Assembly: GCA_002255935.1 (NCBI GenBank)
Contig: NKIO01000006.1
Span: 27,197-91,196 of the forward strand
Length of the DNA stretch: 64,000 nucleotides
Reading direction: 5' to 3'
Origin: Comamonadaceae bacterium PBBC2
GTDB taxonomy: Bacteria > Pseudomonadota > Gammaproteobacteria > Burkholderiales > Burkholderiaceae_C
Below are positions 1 to 12,000 of the stretch, piece after piece (the stretch's first letter is position 1; every line of letters begins with the position of its first letter). Both the position numbers and the translations under genes were made by a program. Under the pieces are notes generated by a model. The model did not search any database, had not been told where the DNA came from, and saw nothing but the letters and a program-made list of their open reading frames with translations.

Positions 1-3000
1 AGCCAGTCTGTGATCACCGATTTCGAAATGAACTCGGTGGACAACGGTTACACCGATGACATCAAAGCCTCGGTCGACAAAGGCGAGAGCATCTTGGGCG
101 TGGCCGGCACCTTGAGTTTGACAGCCGGCAAAGCGGCCTCGAGTGTGGGCCTGTCGTATGTGCAAAACCGCATCCAGACCACTTACAGCGCCGACCTGAA
201 CGGCAACATCACCGCCGCCGGCAACGTGGAGCTGGACGCCTGGAGCCGCGCCAACATCGTGGGCGTGTCTGCCGGTGCGGGCGCCACGCGTGGCAAGTTC
301 TCGGGCATGGGTTCGGCCTCGGTCAACTTGATCGGCCAGCGCACGTCGGCCACCGTGTCGGGCGGCTCGGTCACAGCCGCGTCGCTGGACCTGGACTCGG
401 ACACCCGAGGCAATATTTTCAGCCTGGCCGGTAATCTGTCCATTGCTGTGGGCAGTGGCAGTGGCAATGCCGCCGGCGGTGCGATCTCGTACACCCAAAC
501 CGGCACCAAGACCTATACATTGGCCGATTCCACCTACACCGTGAACGGCCAAAGCGTGGTGCAAAAAGGCGGCACCGTGGTCAACCGCAGTGCAGGCAAC
601 ACAGCGAGCATCACGGGTGCCACCATCAATCTGGGCAGTGGCGATGTTCGGGTTTCCGCCAGCAACCGCAGCGACAACCAGTCGATTGCCGCTTCGGGCG
701 CATTCAGCGATGGCAATTTCGCCTTCACGGGCACCGCCACCTGGAACGAAATCGGCGACCAGACCGATGCCCGCATCAGCGGATCCACCGTCACCGCCGG
801 TGACATCTTGGTGAAGTCGGGCAACGGCGAAGGCGCCACCAGCGCCAAAATTTCTTCATTGGCCGGTGGCATCTCGGCTTCCAAAGGCTCAGCGGTGGCC
901 TTGGCCTTTGGCTTCAACACCATCGAATCCACTCGCTCAGCGTTGATCGCCGGCTCGGTCGTCAATGCCTCGGGCACGGTGTCGGTGCTGGCCGATGCAG
1001 GTTCGGCCATCGAGACCTTGTCGGCCACCATCGCCGCCAGCATGCAAGGCAGTGCGGGGGGGTCGTCCAGCACCAACTGGCTCAACGGCAGCACCTCCGC
1101 TTTGGTGGACGATGTGACCTTCAATGGCTCGGCATCGAGCCTCACAGTGCATGCCTCCAACACAGGCGGTATCCAATCCCTGGCCGGTGCCATCGCGGGC
1201 AGCCCTGGCGGCAACGTGATCGGTGGCGCGGTGGCCATCAACTTGATGGGCGAGGGCAGCAAAGACTTCCAAGTCACCGCCAGAGTCAAGAACAGCCGCA
1301 TGAACAGCGCCACCAACGTGGTGGTGGATGCAGACCTGACCGGCAGCATCGGCGCCATCGCGGCTGCCGGCGGCGGCAGCGGCTCCAATGCCATCAACGG
1401 CAGCGTCACCCGCAACCTGATCGCAGGCGATGTCACGGCCGAAATCGCCAGTCTGACCCAAAACGTCTCGGCCAGCAGTTTGACGGTGCAGGCCGATCAG
1501 ACCTCCAACATCTTCTCTTTGGCGGGTGTGATCAACGGCGGCGGCGCCAACGCCGTGGGCGGCGCGATCTCGGTCAACGACATCGCGGGCACCGTGACAG
1601 CCAAAGTGGGCAGCAGCAGCCTCAAAACGACGGGTGCTGTGCAAATTCTCGCGCACATGGATGGCAACATCAGTTCGGTGGCGGCCGCCGGCAGTGGCGC
1701 AGGCAACGTGGCCGTCAACGGCTCCAACACCACCAACAGCTTGACCTCCAGCGTCAAAGCCACCGCCACCAGCGTCACGCAGACCACCGGTTCATCGTCC
1801 TTCAAAGTCTGGGCGCACGACGATTCGGACATCGACTCCTTTGCGGGCACCGTCTCGGGCGGCGGCACGGCCGCTGTGGGCGCGGCCTTGGCGCTCAACT
1901 TCATGGGCCGCACGGCAGGCAACGAGTCGGCCAGCAAAATCGTGAGCGCCGAAGTCACCAGCAGCAGCTTGCAAGTCTCGGGCGCGGTTCAGGTGCTGGC
2001 CGATTCGAACTCCACCATCGAGGCCCTGGGCGTGGCCGCAGGCGGTGGCGGCACCTTTGCCGTGACCGGCTCCAACACCACCAACATTCTGGACGACACG
2101 ATCACCGCCAAATGGGTGGGCAGCACCTTGGTGGGTGGTTCAGGCTCGCTCGATGTGTCGGCCACCGACACGGCCACTGTGCACGCGCTGGCGGGCAACT
2201 TTGCCGGGGGCGGCACCGCTGCTGTGGGTGCGGCCTTGGCGGTCAACAAAATCAACACCGGGGTCAACGCCTTGGTGCAAGGCACCTCGTCGGGCAAGAT
2301 CGCCACGGGCGATGTGCGCGTCAAAGCCGACAGCGATGCCGTGGTCGACACCATCGCGGTGGGCATGAGCGCATCGCCCACCGTGGGCGTGCAGGGTTCG
2401 GTGTCTGTCACCCAGATCGCCACCAGCACCTCGTCATTGGTCAATTCAAGCGCCATCATCGAAGCGTCTGACAGCGTGGCCGTCTCGGCCAACAGCAACG
2501 ACCGCATCAAGTCTTTGGCGGGTGCCGTGGGTTTGGGCATCGCGGGCGTCGGTGCGGCCGGCGGGGTCTTGGTCAACATGATCACCAGCACCACGACGGC
2601 CGGTGTGGACGGCTCGGGCACCCGCGTCAGCGGTGCGGGCACGGGCGATGGTGTTTCGGTGCTCAACGACAGCTTGAGCGCGGCCCCCGATTTGATGAAC
2701 ATCACCGAGGTGACCGACACCGCTTTGTCGCGCGCCTCGCGCGGCAGCAGCAACAAGCGCGGCGTGAGCGTGCAGGCCACCTCGGTGGAGCAGATTGCCG
2801 CCTTGACCACCGTGGTCGGTGGCGGTGGCGTCGGTGTCGGTGCGTCGGTCAACGTGGACAGCATCGATGGCTCGACCCGGGCCTATGTGGACAGCGCCCA
2901 AATCAACTCGGCTTCTGGCGCAGATGCTGCGCAAGAAGCGCGTGTGTTGGCCGCAGACCATGCCTTGATCGCCAGCACCACGGCCACCGTGGCCGGTGGT

Positions 3001-6000
3001 TTGGCCACAGGCGTATCGGGTGCGGTGGGCTCAGAGCTCATCAAGCGCAGCACCACGGCCGAAGTCATTGACAGCGCCACCGTGAATGCCCAGGGCAATG
3101 CCACGGTCAAAGCCGTGGCGGATGCCACCGTGGCGCAGATTGCAGCCGGTGCGGGTGTTGGCGGTGTGGCCGGCGTGGCTGGCAGTGGCAGCGTCGCTTT
3201 GCTCAAGGGCAACACGCAAGCCCGCGTTTTGAATGCCACCATCAACGCCACCGATGTGTCGGTCTTGGCCGAAGGTGCCAACCGCACCAACTTGATCGCC
3301 GGTTCTTTGGGCGCTGGTGGCGTGGCAGGCGTGGGCCTGAGCTTCACGGTCAATGTGTCGGGTTCGACCGTCAAGGCCTTGGTCACCAACAGCGCGATCC
3401 GCGCCGATGGTGATGTGAAGGTCTTGGCCAACAACGTCACGCAAGAATTGGCCGTCTCGGCCACGGCCGGTGTGGGTGAATTCGGTGGCGTGGCCATCGG
3501 TGCCACGGTCACCGTGCTGGAAGGTTTGACCGAAGCCAACATCACCGGCACATCCTCGGTCGATTCGCGCCTGCACGATGACACCCACAATGGTGTCAAC
3601 AGCCTCATGGTCGCGGCGACCGAATCGGTGAACATCAGCCACAACGCCGGTGCTGCCGGTGGTGGCAAGCTGGGTGGCGTGGGCACCGCAGCCAACGTCT
3701 TGATCGGCAAAAGCCAAGTCATTGCGGGCGCTGCAGGCAGCAGCCTCAAGTCTGAAGGTGTGGTGTCGGTGGCCGCATTGCGCCAAGCCGACATCGACAT
3801 GGTCACAGCCACCGCTGGCGGTGGTGGCTTGGCCGGCATCAGCGGTGCGGTGGGCGTGCTGATTTTTGGCGTGGCACCCAACAGCGATGCCAACAGCGAA
3901 GTCAACTCCAACAACGGCACCATGAGCCGCGTGTCGGCAGGCACCCAAGCCAACAAAGCGCAAGGCACCGGCTCGTCGCTGAGCGATGCCGACAAGAGCA
4001 GCCTCAATTCAGACTCTAGCTACGACACGAAAGCGTCTTTCAACGGGGCTTCGGGGGCGCATTCAACCTCGGCCACCTTGAGCGCGACTTCGGTCACGGC
4101 AGGCTCGGTGGCCGTCAGCAGCCTGGACAAGACCGAGGTCTTGAACAACGCAGGCTCCTTGGCCATTGGCGGCTTGGGCATGAGCGCGGGTGTGGCCTTG
4201 ACCACACTGGGCGGTGCCAACAGTGCGAGCATCAGCTCGTCCAGCTTGACCGCCACGGGCGGTGTCAGTGTGGACGCTGGCACGCGTGAGTTGCACGCGG
4301 GCACCAAGTCCATCCAAAGCCGTGCGATTGCCGGGGCGGGTGGCTTGGTGGGCTTGGGCGCTGCGGTGTCGCTGGCCAAAAACGACACGGCCAACTCGGC
4401 CTCGCTGTCGGGCACGGTCACAGCCGGGGGTGCCGTGAATGTGAGCGCCTTGGACGACACGTCCATGCGAAGTGAATCCTATGGCGCATCGGTGGGCGCG
4501 GTCAGTGTCGGCGTGGTGATCGCCAAGGCCGAGCAAACCGGCAGCGTGCTCACGCAGGTGGGCGGCAGCATCACCGGCCAGGGCGTGAACATCAGTGCGC
4601 AGCGCGACGCCACCACCAACGCCTATGCCAAAGGCGGCTCGGCCGGTGTGGTCTCGGGCAGCGGCGCAGAGGCCGATGCCACCGACAGCAGTTCGGTCAA
4701 AGTTTCATTGGCCAGCGGCATCAGTCTGAATGCTCAGCAAGGCGCCTTGACGATTGCCGCCAGCAGCAACCCCAACGCCAACACCGAGGCCCTCGGGGTA
4801 TCGGTGGCCTCGGGTGTGGCCATGGGTGTGTCCATCGCCAAATCGTCCGTGTCCTCTGAAGTCGAGGTCAAGAGCCTGGGCAGTATGACCTTGACTGGGC
4901 AGTCCATCAACATTTCGTCCGTTCTGGGGGCGGGCGATTCGGCGGCCAGCAGCAGCGCCACCGCGGGTTCTGGCGGCATGTTGATGGGCGCCACCGGCGT
5001 GTCGGCCACTTCAGAAAACAAAGGCTCGGCCAAGGTCACTTTGGCCGGTCAAGCCTTGGTCACCACCACGGGCGATGTGGCCGTGAGCGCCATCGATTCG
5101 ATGGACGTCACATCATTTGCCACCGGCATTGGTGCCGGTTTTGTGGGCCTGGGCTTGGCCTTTGCCAAGTCCACCAGCGACACCACCGTGGCCGCGCAGG
5201 CCAACCAGTTCAAAGGTCTGGTGGGCGGCTCATTGCAGATCACGGCCACCGGCAATGAAAGCATCAACAGCGAGGCCATTGCGGGCTCGGGCGGCATGGT
5301 GGCGGGTGCGGGTGCCGATTCGCGCATCGAACATGACCAATCGGTCACGGCCGATTTGGGCTCAGGCAGTGGCAACACGCTGACGGTGGGCACCGTGGCC
5401 ACGGTCAATGCCACGCGCCAGGTGCGCTACAACGTGCACAGCACCTCGGCCACGGCGGCAGCTTTGGGGGCATCGGGCGCAGTCACCAAGGCCTATGTGG
5501 ATGGTTCGGCCACAGCCCGGGTGCTCGACAGCACCAAGCTGGTGGCCGATGGCCTGCGCGTGCTGGCCACCAATGACTTGGCGCGCACCGATTTGCAGGC
5601 GCAAAACGCCGAAGGCGGTGGCGGCGGTGTGATCAGCGGCGCAGGCGCAGACATCTACACCCGCATGAACGGCGATGCGCTGGCCAGCGTGGGCAACAGC
5701 GCCAACATCACCCTCGAGGGCTTGCTGGAAGTGCGGGCCTACAACGAAATCCATGGCTCTTCGCGTGGCCAGATGGATGTGGCCGGTGCCATCCCCATCG
5801 CTTTGGTGGAAACCAAGATCGAGTCCACCGCCAATGCCGATGCCAAGGTGGGCAACAGCACCACCGTCAACAACTATGGTGAGACGCACGTCAATGCGCT
5901 GTCTTACATCGACTTGGAGGCCAATTCGGTCTCCAAGACCTATGGTCTGGCTGCAGCCGCGCAAGGCAATGCCTATGCCACGGCCAATGTGAACAACCGG

Positions 6001-9000
6001 GTGACGATCGGCACTGGCACCGAGATCCGCAGTGCCGAGGCGATTGATTTGTTGGTGGGCCAAGACAAAGACTTCAACCGCAACAAACACTTTGTGACGG
6101 CACGGGTAGATTTGTTCAACCACGCGGCCATCCCGGTCTCGATCAACCCCGAGGCCGAAGCCACGGCCAATGTGAACAACAGCCTGACGGTGAATGCCAC
6201 GGCCATCCGCTCGGGCGCCACCATCAAGCTCGGTGGCATCGAAGGCTCCTATGTGGTCGAGGGCAAAGGCAAAGTCAGTGACTGGACGCGTGACCTGGGC
6301 GAGATGATGGGCCTGAGCAGCGAGTACGGCAGCTCCAAAAAGAACATGAGCACTACGGCCAGCTTGAGCGGTGAATTTGAAGCGGGGTATGGCAATAAGC
6401 AGCGCATTATTTTCGGACCCCTGGGTAATGTGGTGTCTCAAGAAGGCGATGTCCGCTACACCATCACCAACGAAGATTTGGGTGCCAGTGCGGGTGCGTA
6501 TGTGGCTCGACTTTACGACCAGCTGGCACGTTACGGCGACGTACCAGAAATTCGCGCCTTTGTTGAAGCAGAACTGAGCTTTTACTTTGCCTCCATGATC
6601 CGCGAAGGACTTGCCGATTCTTACCAGCAAGACGGCAAGACGGTCTATGTGGCTTTGTCTGATGTCAGTGCCAATTTCTTGAACATCAAGAATTTGCGCG
6701 CTGGCAGTGGCAACATCGAGCTGTACGGCAACAGCGTGACGGGTACTGCCAAGCTGACGGCCCGTGCTGATTCGGAGATTTACATTGAAAACCGCAGTCC
6801 ATTGAACTTGCGTGTTTTCAACATGACCGTGGACGCCAATGGGGGCTTTGTCAAGTACAACGGTACTTACATCAAAGACAAAGCTGAAATTGGACTGCTC
6901 AATGCCAATCAACAATCCACCTTGTTGACGGTTGACAGCATCGACACCCGAGAGCGTTCGGGGTCGGCATTGGCGCTGCCAAGTCTGACAGTGAAAAACA
7001 CATACATTCCGTTGAGTGTGCACACATGGACAGAGGCTGACGTTGATGCAGGGCGAAATGTCTTTAAAGTCGAGGCGCCAGACAAGACTTGGGCCAACTT
7101 GTATGAGGATGAGATCAGGGCTCCCGAGTTGCGTGTCAATGGCACGCTTTACAACAAGCTGGGCACCATCAATTTGAGCAACACGGGGGGCAGCATTTCT
7201 GTGGTGGCCGAGACGGCGGGCTACACCCCGCGCTTGGATGGCAAGGAAATTACCGTCACTGCGGGCAAAAATTTCATGCTGTCGTCGCCCAGCATCAGCC
7301 AGTCGGTGGGGGGCTCCCCCGAGTCGCTTTATGCAGTGCACTACACAAATGACCAAGAAGCACTGATGAACAAGCTGGGCATTGACATTTGCGGTCATGC
7401 CCGACCTGTGAATTTGGATGTGAGCTACAACGCCAACTGTTTGGTCAATGGCGCCGGTGGCATCTATGCCAGCGGCGGTATCTTCATGGGCGCGCGTTAC
7501 CTCAACGTCAACGGCACCATCCAGTCTGGACGGGCCGATTACAACGTCACGCTGACAGCCGCTTCCGTCGGAACGCAAATCACCAACTGGCAGACCCAAT
7601 GGCGTCGTAACCGAGGCACCTACTTGGCCAATGGCACATCGTCCATGATTCAGATCTCGGGGCCTTTGCCTACCGACAGTGAGTCCGAGATCAACAGACT
7701 CTACGGCATTGGCAAGATCAGCATCACGGACCGCACCAATGCGATCAATGCCATGGCGGCGCGTCGCTTGCAGCCGGTCATTTATTACGATGCCGAATCC
7801 AACCGCATCAAAGTCGCGCCGACCAATGTGACCGGCGGCCTGGTGGAGTTGGTGGGATCGGTCATCAACACCGGCGGCGGTGTGATCCGTGCACTCGATG
7901 GCTATGCCCGCATGAACATCGACAACCAGACCAGCTACGGCATTGACCTGTTGGGTTTGGACACCGGAGGTGACAAGGGCGTGATCCGCATCACCGACTT
8001 GAATAAACCGATCTATAACGGATCGGGCGTGGTCACTTCGTACGAGGTGACCACCTACGAAAAAGATGCCAACGGTATCTTCAAAGGCACGGTGACCGAT
8101 GGCCGTGCCCCGGGGGCACGGGTGATCTCGGTGATCAACAATTCCTTGAGCAGTCCTTCTGGCAGCGTCAAGGCGCGTTTCAATTACGACCCGCTGGACA
8201 ACAGCACTTATTCATGGTCAGCAGGTTACGAGACGCTGGCTGAGAAAAAATATTATTACGAGAAGTCTTCTTACTTGGGCTTCATCAACGGCGGAAGCGT
8301 CTCCTGGAACAACATCAATACAGTGGTCAAAACGACCAATGCCATGCCCGAGGACATCTTTGTCAGCACCACAGTGCCCCTTGGGAACAACGCGAATTTT
8401 TCGATGGAAGTTAAAAAATCCATCACGGATGCGGAGGTAGAAACCTATTTCCGTTCGTGGCGAAAATGTGGTTTCCTGTGCATCAAGAAAACCTATTATG
8501 TGGATCGTCGCACCGAGGTGGGGTACAAATACTTGTACACCCAGCGCGTGAAGGCCGACCGTCCCATCAATGTGGAGTTGGTGGGTTATGACACCGGTGC
8601 TTTGACCGTGAGCAGCGTGGGCGACATTCGCCTGGGCGGCAACATCTCCAATGCCAGCGGCAATGTGTCCTTGACGTCCACCAACGGCAGCATCACGCAG
8701 TTGTCGGGCGGCGCGGTGGTGGAGGGCATTGGCCTGAACTTCCGAGCCAAGTCGGGCATCGGCATCCAGGCCGCGCCCATCAACCTGATCACAGGCAATG
8801 GCTCGTTCACAGCCGTGACCGATTCAGGTTCCATCGCATTCCACTCCAACAGCGGGCCTTTGCGCATCAACCGCGTATCGACCACGGGAGAAGTCTGGCT
8901 CGATGGCGCAGGTGACATCCTGGGGCTGGACCCCAGCATCGTGCACGTGACCGGCAAGAAAATTTACCTGTCTGCGCCTTCGGGCGGCATTGGCGAGTTC

Positions 9001-12000
9001 AACTCGGATGGCACGGTCAAATCGACACTCAACATCCAGACCCAAGACTCGACCTTGGGCGGCCTGACCGCCAAAGCGCGGGGCGGCATCGCCATCAAAC
9101 AGCCCACCGGCAATTTGTGGGTGAACCAGGTGATCTCGGGCGGCGATGTGTACTTGGAAACCGGTGGTGACCTGATCGACAACAACCGCAACGAAACGCG
9201 TGACGAGCGCACCGAAGCCGAATTGCTGGCTTTGTGGAGTTCGTCGGCTTTGCAAGGCGCATCGGCCGAGACCAGCAGGCAGGCTACCCTGAACTTGACC
9301 CGCACCCAATACCGCCGCTATTGGGCGCTGCGCGATGTGCGCGACGTGGTCACTGACGGCAGTGGCAACGTCACCAGTTATGCCGCCGACACCATCACCG
9401 CCGATTACAAATACAACATGCCGACCGAAGACCGTCAGAAGTTGCTGGACGCGGGCATCAGCGAGGTCCAGTTGGCCAAGACCGAGGCCGACCGCACGGC
9501 CGAGGTGTTGGCACTGGACAAGCAGTTTGGCAAAACGGTGTACCAGACGAACAACGACAAGATCATTGCGGCGATCAACACGGCCAACGTGGCGGCAGGC
9601 AAGAGCGAAGTGGGAGCCTTGTCCACCTGGTCTGATGCCGAACTGAAGAACCCCTTGCCCAAGTCGATCTTCTCCAAGAGTTCGACCAGCACGCAAACCC
9701 GCATTGAGGAACCCAACGTGGTGGGCAACCGTGTGGTGCTCAAGCCTGGCGGCAAGATCGGCAAAGACGATGGTTCGGTGACGATCCCCTTGCTCAAGGC
9801 CACGCGTTTGGCGCAGGGCAAGACGGCCGCACTGACCGACGATGAAAAGCTGGTCATCATGTCGGCCGAGACCGACGACATGTCGCTCAACCGCGACACT
9901 TGGACGCTGACGGTGGTCAAGAAGGACACCTTCAACGTGCTGTCCAACCGCTTGAACGTCACGTCCAACGGCTTCGTGTACTTGGGAGCCGACACCACAG
10001 ACACCTTCCCCAATGGCGGCACCGCCAACCTGGAGCGGGTGATTGGCACCGGCGAAATCCGCATCAAAGTGTCCGACTCGATTTTGAACGTGGCGGATGC
10101 GGGCGTCTCGGTCATCCAGGGCCAAAAGGCCATTTTGGAAGCTGCGCGAGGTGCCATTGGCTCGGCCGATAAACCGGTGCAATTGACTTTGAGCAACAAC
10201 AGCACCGGCACCTTGACCGCGCGTGCACAAGACGGCATCTGGATCCATGAAATCGGTGACATGCGTGCAGCCGACATCTACACACCGGGCACGGCCACCT
10301 TGTCGGCCACAGGCGCCATCATCGATGGCCGTCCGGTCATCAACTACCCGAACACGGGCGACCGCACGGTGCGCTCGATCGAGGCCAAGACCTTGAACTT
10401 GACCGCCATGGCGGGCGCCATTGGCGAGTTGAACAACCCCATGGTGATCAAAGTCGGCTCGGGTGGCGTGAACGCCAGTACACCGGTCGGCTACTCGGTC
10501 TATCTGGAGGCAGCAGAAAACAGCCCCATGACGGTGGGCACCATCAACTCAGGCCTGGACGCGTATGTGAACGTGTGGGACAGCAGCTTGAACACGCTGA
10601 CCGGCATTTCGGCCAAGCGCGATGTGTTCGCTTTTTCCGATGGTGCCATGACCGGGGTGAACTTCACTGCCGGTGGTATTGCCAACATCAGCAGCAACAG
10701 CACCATCGTGGGTCCCAAAGTGGCTGGCGGAACCGGTGCGGTCATTCTGGATGCTGATGTGTCCATTGATTTGACCAGCGTGGTTTCGGGCAGCGATGTG
10801 CGGGCCACCGCAGGCACCTTCATCAACAGCACCATCGTCAACTCAGGGCGCGACGTGAGCTTGCAGGCCAATGCGGGCGCTGTGAATGCCACATCGATGA
10901 GCGCTACACGCAATATGAGCGTCAAAGCTTTGGGTGCGCATGGCGACATCCACAGCACCACCGCTTCTGCTACCACCGGCACTTTGACCATGGAAGCCGC
11001 TGGCGAGTTGGCCTTGACCGTGACTTCTTCTTTGGGCGCGCTGGACCTCAAGTCCGGTCAAGCCATGAGTTTGCTCAACATCACCAGCAGCAACAGCACG
11101 ATGGCCTTGCAAGCAGGGCAAGACATCAAAGTTTTGTCTGCTTCAAGTCGGGGTCATCTGTCGATGAATGCTGCACAAGGGGTGCAAATTTCCACAGCCT
11201 CCAGCGGGACGGGTTCATTGACGCTCAACACCGATGCTGGCAGTGTCAAAGCGCAGTCATTGACGGCCACCACCGGCATCGTCATCAAGAGCACGGCAGG
11301 CGATGTGAACGTGAGCAACCTCACTGCGACAGCCGGTGGGATCAAGATCGATGCTGGCACCACCATCAATTTGGGAACCGCCAAAGCAACGGGTTTGGTG
11401 GATGTGTCGGCTCGAACAGGCCTGTCCGCCAGCAACCTCAACAGCACGCTGGCCAACATCGACATCGATTCGGTCAGCGGCGTGTTGAAAGTCTCCGCAG
11501 CGTCAGCCAAAACTGACTTGGATGTGCAATCTGACAGTGTGACCTTGGGCACCTTCAGTGCAGCCACGGCCAACCTGAGAGCGACCACGGCCATGAACTT
11601 GACCACGGGCACCACCACGGGTGACATCGTGATCAACAGCCAAGGCACGGCTGCCCTTGGGACTTTGACTGCTTCAGCGGGCAACATCACAGCCGACGCC
11701 ACGGGCAGCATGACGATCACAGCGGCCAAGGGCAAGTTGCTTGATATCTCGGCAGGCACGGGTTTGACGGCGGGCACATTGACCAGCACCACGGGCAAGA
11801 TCGATGTGGACTCTGCAACTGGCAGTTTGAAAATCAATACCGCCACTGCCAAAACCTTGCTCGACGCGCAAGCCGTGACGGGTGCTTTGACCTTGGGCAG
11901 TTATACCGCCGATTCGGCGGTCTTGACGTCCGGCACCGACATGGTCCTGACCAGCGGCACGGTGGCAGGCAGCATCACCGTCACGGCCGGTGGCGATGCC

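Noticed and set aside
5362-7599. Long open frame on the minus strand opposite the first exoprotein (745 codons)
   Set aside because: It lies inside a highly repetitive high-GC gene on the other strand, has low-complexity His/Gln/Arg-rich content, no RBS and no recognisable domain.
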